Assembly: GCA_011009095.1 (NCBI GenBank)
Contig: VTPC01090711.1
Coordinates: 172,666 to 236,665 of the forward strand
Direction of reading: 5' to 3'
Length of the DNA stretch: 64,000 bases
Source of the DNA: Ignelater luminosus
Taxonomy: Eukaryota > Arthropoda > Insecta > Coleoptera > Elateridae
Part shown: positions 36,640 through 47,319 of the stretch, one piece after another
Numbering within the stretch: the stretch's first letter is position 1
Layout of the letters: each line of letters begins with the position of its first letter
The notes under the pieces: model-generated
Database searches by the model: none
Told to the model about the DNA's origin: nothing
What the model saw: only the letters and a program-made list of their open reading frames with translations
Position numbers and translations under genes: made by a program

Positions 36640-37065
36640 AACAAGTCTTTGATGGGATTAACAATAACGATTGGCATCTACCTCCTTAACCGTCAGTTCG
36701 ACGGCTTCTTCCAGATAATTGACGAGCCGATATCTTCAGAAATATTTACTGACGTTTAATACATGGAAAATTTTCTAAAGAACGTCAGGTTAGATCCCAA
36801 TCTGCTGCCTATGTCCCGACTGGTAAGTCAAAACAATTTCTGTCTGACCCGTGTACTTTTGATTTCTTTGACCTACTAGGGAGCAGTCCAAAACAAATCC
36901 AGTGATATTTCAAGAAATTTCAAAATTCAAACTACAATGCAATCAACTCAACTCAGTATGATTGTAGAAGCATGAAAACTGTAAACTGTTGACGCGTACT
37001 GCAGTCGGACGGTTTCAATTGTGGACCACTTGTGATTTGCTTCTTCGGTCAAATCCTAAAAAAAC
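36640..37065 (+). pseudogene. Ulp1/SENP-type (C48) cysteine protease remnant
   Basis: The frame LQSDGFNCGPLVICFFGQI at about 36999-37055 carries the Q-x-D-G-x-N-C-G-x-x-V/I-C signature around the catalytic Gln and Cys of Ulp1-type proteases. About 130 bp upstream, in another frame, CTFDFFDLLGSSPKQIQ (36848-36900) is in the place of the .FFDSL.. strand that holds the catalytic Asp. A GINNNDWHLPP segment near 36655-36690 may be the WLND motif. The catalytic His was not found and stops intervene. Such proteases cleave SUMO-like proteins and occur in several DNA transposon groups (Mutator-like, CMC, KDZ). It lies inside the long-TIR element, close to the left repeat. Confidence 0.55.
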
Positions 37066-37659
37066 GAACTTCTTAAAATGACCTGGGAAAGTTTAGGAAG
37101 GACGTTAAATACTGAATCCTCCAAGGATCTTCAGGTATATCTTTTGCACACGACCGGCAAACACGGACGATTCCAAACAGTGCATATACTGTTCACAATA
37201 TTTGCATAATATTGTCCGGGCAGAACTCTATACTGAACAGTAGTGCAAACTATGTCGTAATGAATGAAATGTGCATTTCCTTATTCAGGTACCACATATA
37301 ATAATAATAATAATACTCATATTTAGTAAGATATTTTGAGCTGTTTCAATTGATTTAGCTGCATTATTATCAAAATTCATTAATGTCCTTTCTAATAGCT
37401 TCAATAGTCTATAAAAAGGTAGTAAAATATGTACGGTAATATACAATAAAATAATACACTTACATCATTGTCAACTTGAGGTAAATAATTTTTTCTGAGA
37501 GTAGACCTTTCTGGAATATTTTTCCTACAATATTTTTGTAACACTTCCTTTAGTTTGCTACTATTAGGTTTTTTTACGGGTATATCTGCAGATATGAACG
37601 CACTACCGATATCATAATAAAATTGCTTGATTTCATTAAAATTTTCCTTGTGGGTTTTT

Positions 37660-37970
37660 TATATTTCCTTCCTGGTTGTTTTCAGGCTGTTCAATATGAC
37701 ATTTGTTATTATGTGGGGTAAACAGCGGTTTTTCTCAGAACCACAACTTCCTCAATTTACGCATCAGAGGATTTGGAAAGGTTGGATATGGGATAAAGTA
37801 GAGTTGGAGGTGAGTGCTATGACGGACGGGAGGAGACTCCTTGGAAGCATTGGAATAGGAGCCCTAAGGAACCTTAGGTTCAGCAATTTGGGTGGGATTA
37901 GCTTGGTTAGTGTCCACCAACCCCAGATCGAAAGAGGATGTGAAAATGGATAGTGGAAATGGGAACCGGC
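37660..37970 (+). repeat. direct repeat D1, about 310 bp
   Basis: It is similar throughout to D2 (39410-39715) in the same orientation. Anchors are GTTTTTCTCAGAACCACAAC, TGACGGACGGGA, GGTTCAGCAA.TTGGGT and GGATTAGCTTGGT. The minus strand of both copies keeps a related open frame (KLIPPKLLNLRFLRAPI in D1, TKLILPKLLNLSLLRASI in D2). D1 and D2 flank the 138-bp array. Confidence 0.88.
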
Positions 37971-39400
37971 CCTACGAGTTGGATTATGTACGCGAATATG
38001 CCACCTGCAGTGACTCAAAACCAAAATTTGCCCTCCATTAAACTTATAAAAAAACTAAATATCACCGGGGTCGAGCTACACCTTCCACTGGCCTTCTTAG
38101 AAGTGCTAAGGGCAAATACGGGTCAAGTTATATTTGTCTACTGTGGCCCAAAGTCAAGCTTTAATTACCATTAGCCTTCTAAGAAAACTAAATACGACCA
38201 TCGATCTACTCCTTCTGCTGGCCTTTCTTCAAAGTGCTAAATACGATTATGGGCCAGGTTATTTCGTCGACGTGCTACCTGCGGTAGCCCAAAGTAAAAC
38301 TTTGCCCTTCATTAACTTCCTAAAAGACCTAAATGCGACCATGAGCCATCTACTCCATTCACTGGTCTTCTCAAAACTGCTAAATGTGTTGTGTTTGCTC
38401 AAGTGCCACCAGCGGTGATCCACTGTTGTAGTTTGTCCTCCATTAACATTCTAAGAAACATTTATCAATCTACTTCTTGCACTGGCTTTTTTAGAAGTGC
38501 TAAGAACAAATACGGGCCAAGTTATGTTTGTCGACGTGCCACCGTGGTGACCCAAAGTCAAGTTTTAATCTTCATTAACCTTCTAAAAAAACTAAATACG
38601 ACTATCATCGACCTACTCCTTTTACTGGTTTTCTCCAAAGTGCTAAATACGAATATGGGTCAGGTTATTTCGTCGACGTGTTACCTGAGATGGCCCAAAG
38701 TCAAACTTTACCCTTCATTAATATCTAACAGAACTAAATACGCCTTTTACTGGTCTTTTTAAAACTCCTAATTATGAATACGGACCAGGTTATGTTTGCT
38801 CACGTGCCACCTGCGGTGGATCACAATCAAGCTCTGTCCTCAGTTAACCTTTTAAGAAAACCGAATATGACCATCATCAATCTACTCCTTCCACTGGCCT
38901 TAAATGTGCTAAATATTAATACTGGCCAAGTAACGATCACCTACTCGCCATCTGCCATAGCCCACGATCAAACTTTGCTCTTTATTAACCTTCTAAGACA
39001 ACCAAATACAATCAGGATCGCTCTACTCCTTTCACTGGCCTACTTCAAAGTATTGAATATGAATACTGGTCACGTAATGCTCGCCGACGTGCCACCTATG
39101 ATGGCCCACAATCAAACTTTGTCCTTCATTAACCTTCTAAGAAAACCAAATACGACTATCATTGATCTACTCCTTCAACTGACCTTTTTAGAAGAACCAA
39201 TACGGGTCGGGCTATGTTCTCCCAAAATCGAACTTTACACTTTACTTTTTTAGAAGTGCTAAATAAAAATACGGGTCAGGTTATGCTACCCACAATCGAA
39301 CTTTCCCTACCAATAACCTTCTAAGAGAACCAGATACGACCATAATCAATCTGCTTCTTCAACTGGCCTTCTTAGAAGTGCTAAATAAGAATATAGGTAA
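37970..39400 (+). repeat. 138-bp (46-codon) tandem array, about 10 units
   Basis: Units run head to tail with the landmarks GTGCCACCTGCGGTG, CAAACTTTG, TTCATTAACCTTCTAAGAAA, CTAAATACGACCATCAT, CTACTCCTTC, CTGGCC and GTGCTAAATACGAATACGGG. Landmark starts near 38000, 38150, 38275, 38403, 38540, 38678, 38803, 38945 and 39093 give spacings of about 125-150 bp. The unit length is a multiple of three, and one plus-strand frame stays open for 160 codons at 38774-39253, with a repeating HVPPAVDHNQALSSVNLLRK-type pattern. Frames are broken elsewhere in the array, so coding is not established. Confidence 0.88.
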
Positions 39401-39409
39401 GGTTATATT

Positions 39410-39715
39410 TATATTTTCTTTGTGGATGGTTGTTTTCATGCTGTTCAATGTGACATTTTTATCGCATGTTGGGTAAAAAAAGGTTTTTCTCAGAACCACA
39501 ACCCCCCAATTCGCGCTGCTGAGGATTTGAAAAGGATGGATATAGGATGTGAGATAAAGTAGAGCTAGAGATCAGGGCAGTGACGGACGGGAAGAGTTTT
39601 TTTGGAAGCGTTGTAATAGAAGCCCTGAGGAGACTCAGGTTCAGCAACTTGGGTAGGATTAGCTTGGTCACTGTCCACTAACCCAAAAGTGGACAGATCG
39701 AGAGAGGCTGTGAGA
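39410..39715 (+). repeat. direct repeat D2, about 305 bp
   Basis: Partner of D1 (37660-37970); see there for shared words. D2 begins right where the 138-bp array stops and carries small insertions (for example TGTGAGATAAAG and CCCAAAAGTGGACAG) relative to D1. Confidence 0.88.
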
Positions 39716-40139
39716 ATGGAGAGTGGTACTGCGTTTCACTACCCCACCGTTGGTGTTGTTGCTACCGTCCTGTCCACTACGTGCGCTCACTGGAACTCTG
39801 GTAAACCGTCTCGCCTCACGCTTCATGCCGGATTCGTATGGAATGTGCAAAAGCGGACTTAAAAGAGGTAACAGCGTAAGAGGTTATGTTCTTTGTCACT
39901 GTTTCCCTTTCCCTTCAAATTCCACTCTCTAGAAGTACTAGAAGAGGCTAAAGTACCGTCACCTAAATTTTTAATTCACTATTAAATGGAAAGGGAAGAA
40001 AATTTTTATTAAAATACGTTCTTATTTAATTCTTTCGAAACTTTTTACATATCGCTTTCTTAAGCACTATAAACTTACGTTTTAGGTAGAATAATAGGCA
40101 CTAATACTGAGAAATAGGCAACTAGGAAAAAAGAAGTAA
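39716..40139. other. spacer inside the long-TIR element
   Basis: The first 200 bases are less AT-rich (near TGTTGCTACCGTCCTGTCC) and the rest is AT-rich. No coding frame was recognised. Confidence 0.35.
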
Positions 40140-41887
40140 GGCTCAAACGATTAGTTCTAGGAAGTTTTTTGCGCTTTTTCCATACCCAAATTCTTTTCCA
40201 AATGCTCCTGTTGCTTTTTGTGCGGAATGGTTGCTAACCTCATCTGAGGCTTGCGAACAATAGGTTTTGCATTGTATGAAATAAGTTAGTTATAGAAAAG
40301 GTTTTGAGCTGCTTCCATGCTTAGATTATTTTCCGGAGGCTGCTGTTGATTATTGTTTGTTTGAGCACAATGGCTGCTAACTCTGTCTGAGGGTTGCAAA
40401 CAACGATTGTTGTATTGCATGGAATAAGTTAGTTATAGAGGATTTTTTGCGCTTCTTCCATGCGCACATTCTTTTTCGAAGGCTCCCCCCAACTGAGGGT
40501 TGCAAACAACGATTTTTGCATTGTATGAAATAAGTTCCTTATAGAGAATTTTCTCTGTATCTTCCATACTTGAAATCTGTTTCGAAGGCTCCTGTTGCGT
40601 TTTGAAAATTTGGGCGGAATGGCTGCTAATTCCGTCTGAGGGTTGCGAAAAGGGGATTTTGTATTGTATGGAATAAGTTACTTATAGAGAATTGTCTCTG
40701 TATATTCCATGCCCAAAATCTTTTTCGAAGGCTCCTGTTGCTTTTTGCTAATTTGGACGAAATGGTTGCTAACCCCGACTGAGGGTTGCGAATAATGATC
40801 TCTGCATATCTATAGTAGTTAGTTATAGCAGATTTCCTTGCATTCGATGCAAGGCAGGTTTTTCTCCCGAAACTCGTGTAGATCTTTTTTAGTATGATAG
40901 AATTGGCTAACTCTGAATAATGATTTTGGTATACCTAGAACAGTTATAATAAATTTTTATGCGTTTGTCGCCCGCCCGAATCCATTTCCTGAAGCTCGTT
41001 TGATTTTTGCCAGTAGGAAGAAAATAGCTGCTACCCCCGAATGAAGGTTGCGTGTAATGATTTCTTTGTTGTTGTTGAAACAACTTAGTTGTAGTAAATC
41101 TTTTTGCCTTTCTTGTGTCAATACCTTTTTCCTAGGGATTTTGATTGGCTGATACCCCCTAACTGACGGTTGCGGATGATGATTGTTGTGTAGTTGAAAC
41201 AACATGGTTATAGTGGATTTTTTTGCGTTTCTTACATTCCGCTAGCTTCTTCCTGACGAGGTGATGAATTTCCGTATTTTGAGGGGTTATCTGCTACTCC
41301 CTAACTGAGGGTTTTGAATAATAATTTTTGTGTAGTTGAAATAACATCGTTATAGTGGATATTTCTGCGTTTGTTACATGCCTGTAGCTTTCTCCTAAGA
41401 CGCGTAGTGATTTTTCGTTTTTTGGGGGATGGCCTGCTGCCTGATGTTTTTATGTAGTTGAAGTAATTTGCCTATAGTTGATTTTTCTGTGTTTGCTGGA
41501 GTTTTGTACCTTTTGCGTGAGGCTCGTAGTAATTTTTCTTACATTGAATGGTCGGCTGCTAACCTTTAAGTGAGGGTTGTGGATAACGGATTTTGTGTGG
41601 TTGAAGTAAGTTCGTTATGGCAGATGTTTAGGTGTTTGTTGCATGTTCATAACTTTTTCCTGAGAGGTGCTGCATTTCTTCTGTATTTTAGGGGTGCGTT
41701 TGTTACCCTGTTTTGTTATTAAGGGTGGAATGTTGTTTGTAATAAGATTCACTGATTAATATACATGAGTTCGTTATTACTTCTTTATGTGTGTTTGTAG
41801 GGAAAATATGGAGGAATTTGCTAAAGTATTCCTTATGTTAAACACCGTCCCACTGGCTGCTAGTGCTGGCTCCTGTCTTCGCACCGG
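40140..41887 (-). repeat. right terminal inverted repeat containing a 100-150-bp tandem array
   Basis: About 11 degenerate head-to-tail units can be followed by CTGAGGGTTGCGAA.AA.GATT, GCATTGTATGAAATAAGTT, GTTATAG.GAATTTT.TGCG, TTCTTCCATGC, TTTTTC.GAAGGCTCCTGTTG and TGGCTGCTAACC. Starts lie near 40245, 40392, 40494, 40640, 40781, 40915, 41043, 41163, 41307, 41440 and 41569. The array passes without a break into the outer 300 bp (about 41580-41887), which pair with the left terminal repeat at 36044-36440. Unit sequence diverges from left to right. Confidence 0.85.
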
Positions 41888-41899
41888 TTTTGGTTTTTA

Positions 41900-42983
41900 C
41901 TTTATTAATATTAAATTTGCACTAACAATTAGAAATTTCTATTTTAAATTATTTATTTCTTCTTCACTTTGCTATTTAAACAACAACGGGGCAGTTCAAG
42001 AAAATTTCTAAATATCCGTTAGATATCCTAGAATTTAAGAGAACTGCTATTTTCTAAAGATACCTCGTAACTAAAACAGAAGCTTGATAATAATGTATAA
42101 GATAGTTGCCATTATTTTAATTTAATGTGGGTGTAATCTTTTGATTTTAATTTATTATTATTTATTAAAACACTTCATATAAAAGTTTAATCTTATCGCT
42201 CTTATCCTACAGCGAATTTGCACATTGCCGCTTCGAAATATTCACATTTTGGTTGGTTGAATGCTCTTATAGTAAAACGTAAGCATGAGAAAACGTTTAA
42301 TGTTTATTTATTAAAGAATGAAATTAAACTTTCTCGACCTTTATTCTTATTATTAAAGTGCCAAAAACTCAAAACTCCTTTTTAAATAATTCATTAAGTG
42401 GATTGCGAAAAAAAAAGAAAAAGTGTTGGCACGCAAGTAAAATTGATTAACGTTTACACATACGTGCAACATTAATATGCAATAATATAAACGATAAGTT
42501 CGTGGGAGCTTTTTGCATTTATAAAAATGAATTATTTGTTATTGTTGTTGTTAGAATGAAACGGTGATAGTTTTAGAATGTGACAGATACGTAAACCCGC
42601 CATACAGCTTGATGTAGTACTGGTCGTACTTCTCCCAATGTGTTATTAATATTTGTACCACCACCAAGTCAGTATTAAAGCATCTAAAGTGTAAATAGGT
42701 TCCGAAAATCCTTTCGCTCACGTCGTTTTCACTTTTGATAAACTGATTATGTGAAAAAATAAAAATAATTTGCAAGTGTGAACGAGGTGCATTGATAAGA
42801 AAGTTTGTGAAACCTAAAAACGTTATCATAAAAATTTATTAGGTTAACATTGAATTTAATGATGATGCTGAAATTTTGTATATTTAGATAAATAATGAAA
42901 TTGATTGTTTTTAAGAATTAAAAAGTTGTGATAATAATAATTAAATAAATATAAATAATAGACTGTTTTCTGTGAATATTATT
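41900..42983. other. AT-rich upstream region of the signal-peptide exon
   Basis: No element was recognised. The stretch presumably contains promoter and 5' untranslated sequence of the gene starting at 42984. A promoter could not be placed. Confidence 0.35.
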
Positions 42984-43055
42984 ATGGATAAGTTTTTATG
43001 TTTGAGTTTGTGTTTATTTTGTGTTGGTTGGTGTGATGGTATCTTTGCCAATCAG
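42984..43055 (+). CDS. first coding exon of a secreted or membrane protein gene (signal peptide)
   Basis: From ATG 42984 the frame gives 24 codons: the start MDKFLCLSLCLFCVGWCDG is followed by IFANQ and then directly by GTGAGTAAC, a strong splice donor at 43056. A charged start, an uninterrupted hydrophobic core and a small-residue end make a convincing signal peptide, with cleavage likely after WCDG or IFA. The intron would be phase 0. The open frame continues into the intron but becomes AT-rich and featureless. No later exon was recognised on the plus strand before the window end, so the intron is either very long or the next exon was missed. The mature product is unknown. Confidence 0.55.
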
Positions 43056-44929
43056 GTGAGTAACATAAACAAAATCTTTAATTTTTTAACAACCGTCATT
43101 TATATTCATTCTGACCATTTTAAATTTTTAATTTATTATCTATCGATATTTTCTAATCTGCTTTTTATCATTAATGCTTTTAATCAAATCGTCTATCTTT
43201 ATTAAATAATAATTAAGAATTGTTCTATCGAATTCAAAGTGCATCAATGTGATTTCTTCGAAATTGAAAAAACAGAAATGTATAACATTTGTACTGTTAT
43301 TGTTAATAAGAAATTATATTATGAACCAACTAAAATATGAAATTAGAATTTGGGCAGCACTAATTTTAGATTTTCCTAAACAAACTAGTCAGGTTCTGGG
43401 TCGAATCAACTTCCGTGGATTATATTTATATTAATTGGGTTAAGCACAAATAATCTACGTAACATAGTTATGACAGAAAAACGCAAAAGCACGTAAAACA
43501 CGTAGATTTACATCAATTTGTACGTCAGTAGATTCTAAATTAACAAGCCTTTTAGAATCTTTTGTGCACGCATTGATTGTTTGCAACTTTGTCAGTTCTA
43601 ATCGTAAAAGATCCTTGCTCGTCAAGGCCGAATTTCTAATACTAACGTACTACCTATCGATATTAAATTTGCGATTAAGTTTTTTATTAAAAGACAAATT
43701 CAAATTAACTTGGCGTTTTTATTTACTTTAATTTAATAATAATAATGATAATATGATTATAAGTAAGTATGTCGTGTTTGTTTAATTTGGAAAAATTGTT
43801 TTGTCAGAATTATATCGTTGATAGTCCTTGACTTTTATTTATTCCTTTTTGTGTCACATACACTTACGCAAAAAATTTCTTCTATTATAATAAATTAATA
43901 ATATAAATATTACATAAATGAGATTATTTAATATTAAATGTCTGTTTTACACTGTCATTATCTATTAGTGAATTCTATGCATGTTCTATTTCCGGTTGTA
44001 GATTATAAGATTACTAAATAAAAAATCCTTAGAATTTCTGCGTTCTTAGTAATTTTGTTAGATTTCTAGAAAATAGACGTCAATTATAAACATGATATGG
44101 TTGCCAAATTTTGTGTCTATTAGTAAATATTTTGCGTCTTTTAGTTCTTGTTCTTTGTTATTTAGTCTTATGCCTTATATTTGAGTAATTTTACTGTTTA
44201 CTTCTTGTCAAATAAGACAAGCTGATTGGTGGATAAAAAAATAATATAATAATTCTCAGTGGTTTTTTACGTTTTAAAATTGACTAATCAATTCCAGTGA
44301 GATTTATTAGATAATAATAAACAAAAGTACGCCCAAAATAATTACACAAAATTGTAAGGTTGCAAATCGTACTTAGGCACCCACAAATATGAATTTTCAT
44401 AATGTTATTTCCCGTCTGAGAATTCTGGAGAAGAGCTAGAAATTATGAGAGAAACGCGGAAAATCTACTCTACATACATACTCGTAGCCACTAAACAACC
44501 AACAGATTATTAGATGGAAATTACGAATTACGTCATGCCATTCGAAACGTAGAAGAATCTTTAGTCCGGTGCTGGCGCTAGACAGGACCGATGTTAGAAT
44601 ATTTGGCGCCTGACAGAATTTCTCAAAGCGCCTTACTATGGTAAACCGGATTAGACCACTATTGAGTCTAGTCAGTCAAAATTTGTGCCCTTTTGTAGGG
44701 TGTAGGTTGTGGAATCAGACTTGTTTCTCCATCAGATTATCTGCAGTAATCCGTTGATTAAATTAAAGTAATTGTTTTGGTTGTCTTTAGAACGGCGCCG
44801 TTATGTTTCCGCTATTAACTCCTGCTCTTTGCGCTTCCTTTGACATTTGTGGAAGGAATCAAACTGGATCTATTGGAATGCAAGCATCATTTTGTATTAA
44901 CAAATTTGGAACCACATCTTGCATGCATT
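43056..44929. other. AT-rich sequence, probably intronic
   Basis: No coding frame, RNA gene or mobile element recognised; the assignment to the first intron of the gene at 42984 depends on that exon being real. Confidence 0.35.
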
Positions 44930-45600
44930 AATTGACAAATGAGGACAGTGTACCCCATCTGCTTATACGGGCGTTACGTCGCGTCGGGTCAATCGAGCTG
45001 CCCGAGCCTTTTGTCCCGTTTGGATCTGTCGTGCTTTTCAGCGCTGTCAGGCTTATCAGGCTATTCGGACCTGTCGGGTTTGTCAGGCTGTTCGAGCTTA
45101 TCAGACCTGTCGAGCTTATCAGGTCGGTCGGGCTTCTCGGGCCGTTATTTCTGCAGTGATCCGTAACGAACTGGACCAAGATCTTTTTCGTACTCACTTG
45201 AAGGGGCTAGTCTCGCACTGAACCGCACCGCAGTATTGTTATACTGACGTGCGTGCTGGCCCGGACAAGCACTGTTTTCATAGTGAACCGACGAAAAGAA
45301 CTTTCTCACTGCATCGGATTGAAAGAAAATCAGCATTAGTTTATGCTGAACCGAAGTGGAGGAATTTCGTACTGTATCTTAGTAGCCTTCTTGGTCGGGC
45401 TTTTGCGTGGCCTGGTCCGAATCAGCTCTGTCGGGTCGTTTGGTCTTATCGGGTCTGTCGGCCCTATCGGGCCTCTTGGGTCGTTGGCCGTTTTTGGCCG
45501 TTTCAGCTTCCAAGACCGATCAGAAAGTTATCGCGTTTCTTTAGGCCACGTCAATTTTACTTCCAGTTGGGTTGGATCGGGCTGGTTCTGAAAAATGTAA
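44930..45600 (+). repeat. GC-rich patch with short degenerate repeats and spaced hairpins
   Basis: Two blocks (45030-45150 and 45415-45510) are built from imperfect TCGGGCTTA / TCAGACCTG / TCGGGCCTC nonamers in the same orientation. They read as SGLSGCSSLSDLSSLSG-type low-complexity peptides in one plus frame. Between them are three small hairpins, each near the word GAACCG: CAGTAT-TGTT-ATACTG (45231-45246), CACTGT..ATAGTG (45270-45285) and CAGCAT-TAGTTT-ATGCTG (45331-45348). The GAACCG words at 45220, 45285 and 45348 are about 64 bp apart. The base composition contrasts sharply with the AT-rich flanks. The class of this sequence is unknown. Confidence 0.6.
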
Positions 45601-46024
45601 GCCTCTACCCCATCTGGTTCTTTAAATATAAAAAGCACTAGAAAGGTTCAAACATGAATGTAATGTGGAAATTATATTCGTTACAGTATTGTTATCAATG
45701 TAATGAAATGTCAATCTTCAATTGCAGCTGATGAGAAGATTGTGCAAGAAAAAGATCGTGGTGGGCTACCTTAAATGGTAGTCGGAAGGCTGGGAGTTCT
45801 TGAGGTGTATGCGATAGTTGGGTCTTTCCCTGATTTTTCTTGGGTTAGAACGGCGCCTATGGCAAAGTTTGACGCATTTGTCGTGAGTACAAGTTCTTGA
45901 TTAAAGTCTGGATATCTTAGAAACGATTGTGAAGTTAGGATATTCTGAAAGTATCGAAATATTTTTGGTGTAATTCATTCTAATTGAATTTGGTCTCATT
46001 TTTTAGTAAAAGAGTTAGTGGTTT
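45601..46024. other. unassigned, next to gypsy RT
   Basis: Could include downstream gypsy sequence, but no RNase H or integrase motif was read. Confidence 0.3.
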
Positions 46025-47306
46025 AGCTATCTTAACAAAATCTTAGATAAATTAATTCCCGATAGTAGCCCACTGGTTCTAAAAATGTCCTGACGGATTT
46101 CTGATCTTTAGGCAGTGGAAAGTTGTCTGGGTTAGATCGAACACCAGATTCGGAGATGACACGGTCCAAATAAGATATTTCTCTCGTTAGGAACTTACAC
46201 TTGTCGGATTGTAGTTTGAAGTTGTTAACCTGAAGTCGGTCAAAAATTGATTTCAGTTTTCGGGACTGTTCTTTTATTGACGAAGCGTAAATTACAATAT
46301 CATCAAGATATACCAAAGATTGGAGACCTTGTAATCCAGATAGAACCGAGTTCGTAAGCCGTTGGAACATCGATGGGGCATTCTTTAACCCGAATTCAAA
46401 ATGTCTTGATGTTGTCATGAATGATGTTTTTGGTCAATCTTATTTTTTTAATTGCAACTTGATACAACCCTGAGGCTTAAGTTAAGCGTAGTAAAATACT
46501 TAGAATGACCTAGTTGATCCAATATATCTTCAATATTTGGCAAGGTGTAAAAATCGCCTACGGCGACGTAGTTGAGATTCCTGAAGTCGACGACGACTCT
46601 CCATTTTCTTTGGCCGAATGCATTAATCTTTTTCGGTGTATCCCCTAATGGGAAAAACTACGGAGATGGTCGAATTATGCCTTGTTTTAGCATTTTCTCT
46701 AGTTGTTTGTTGATTTTTGTTTTATGTACTTCTAGATAACGGTAAGATTTTATATGTATCAAAACTGAATTAGTCACGTTGATTTTGGGTTCAACCGCAT
46801 TATTTCATGTTAATTCATCAAGAGGTAAATGAAATATGTCGTTATATGACATAAAGATGTCCAATTATGTTCTTCAAAAGTGAAATTATTTAAGCGAAGA
46901 TAAACGCTTTGGATAAATAAATTTCTTTTTGAAGCTGAATTTCAGGAATAACTCCTTGGATTTTGGGATTTTTGATGTTAATTTGCCCTAATATTTCTGT
47001 TCTACCTTGTAGGTTATAATTTAAATTTGAAAAGTAACATTTTATAGAAAATTAAAAATACTTCAATTTAAGAGTGTTGCAGAATGAGACTATAAAAAGA
47101 CTTTCCCTAACAAGCCATTAACAGAGGCGCTAGTCGAATGATTTAGGATATAAAATCTTACATTAAACTGTGTGTCATGAAATAAAAGAGGAATATTAAA
47201 ACTACCTACTGTTTCAATAAGATTATTCGGACTGAGCCCATGGAGTGCGATTTTGTTCTTAGAATTTAATTTTGTATTCGGAGTGAGTTTACTAGCCTTT
47301 ATCATT
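46025..47306 (-). mobile_element. Ty3/gypsy retrotransposon, protease and RT, main part
   Basis: Minus strand. The protease-region end is MIKASKLTPNTKLN, ALHGLSPNNLIETVGSFNIP and ASVNGLLGKVFL (47090-47305), matching the S.+.+I, .G.....VG and GLLG.DFL motifs of gypsy proteases. Then follow broken frames with WRVVVDFRNLNYVAVGDFYT and LPNIEDILDQLGHSKYFTTL (46480-46620), the start of RT. The RT core at 46032-46418 reads HFEFGLKNAPSMFQRLTNSV and LVYLDDIVIYASSIKEQ, so the catalytic YLDD is intact, and continues to KCKFLTREISYLDRVISESG. RNase H, integrase and LTRs were not found. The upstream part is at 50961-51110, beyond an inserted LINE. Confidence 0.85.
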
Positions 47307-47319
47307 TGTTAGAAATTTA
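47307..47319. repeat. target-site duplication of the inserted LINE, left copy
   Basis: TGTTAGAAATTTA occurs here and again exactly at 50948-50960, on the two sides of the LINE. Confidence 0.85.

Larger units (their letters stand above)
36033..41899. mobile_element. 5.8-kb long-TIR DNA transposon, Mutator/Foldback-like candidate
   Basis: The body is 36044-41887. The left end starts CCGGTGTGAAGAAGACAG; the right end, reverse-complemented, starts CCGGTGCGAAGACAG. Inverted similarity then continues for about 400 bp (left to about 36440, right from about 41460), including shared GACGGTGTTTAACATAAGGA and ATTCCTCCATATTTTC. TTTTGGTTTT directly abuts both edges in the same orientation (36033-36042 and 41888-41897), a plausible 10-bp target duplication. 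Inside, left to right, are a C48 protease remnant, a 310-bp repeat D1, a 138-bp tandem array, D2, and a second tandem array that merges into the right terminal repeat. Target length, long TIRs and Ulp1 protease together fit Mutator-like elements, but no transposase was recognised. The class is therefore an inference. Confidence 0.65.

Noticed and set aside
37660..39715. D1 and D2 read as LTRs of a small retrotransposon
   Set aside because: They do not show clear TG..CA ends, a primer-binding site or polypurine tract, and they lie inside the larger inverted-repeat element.
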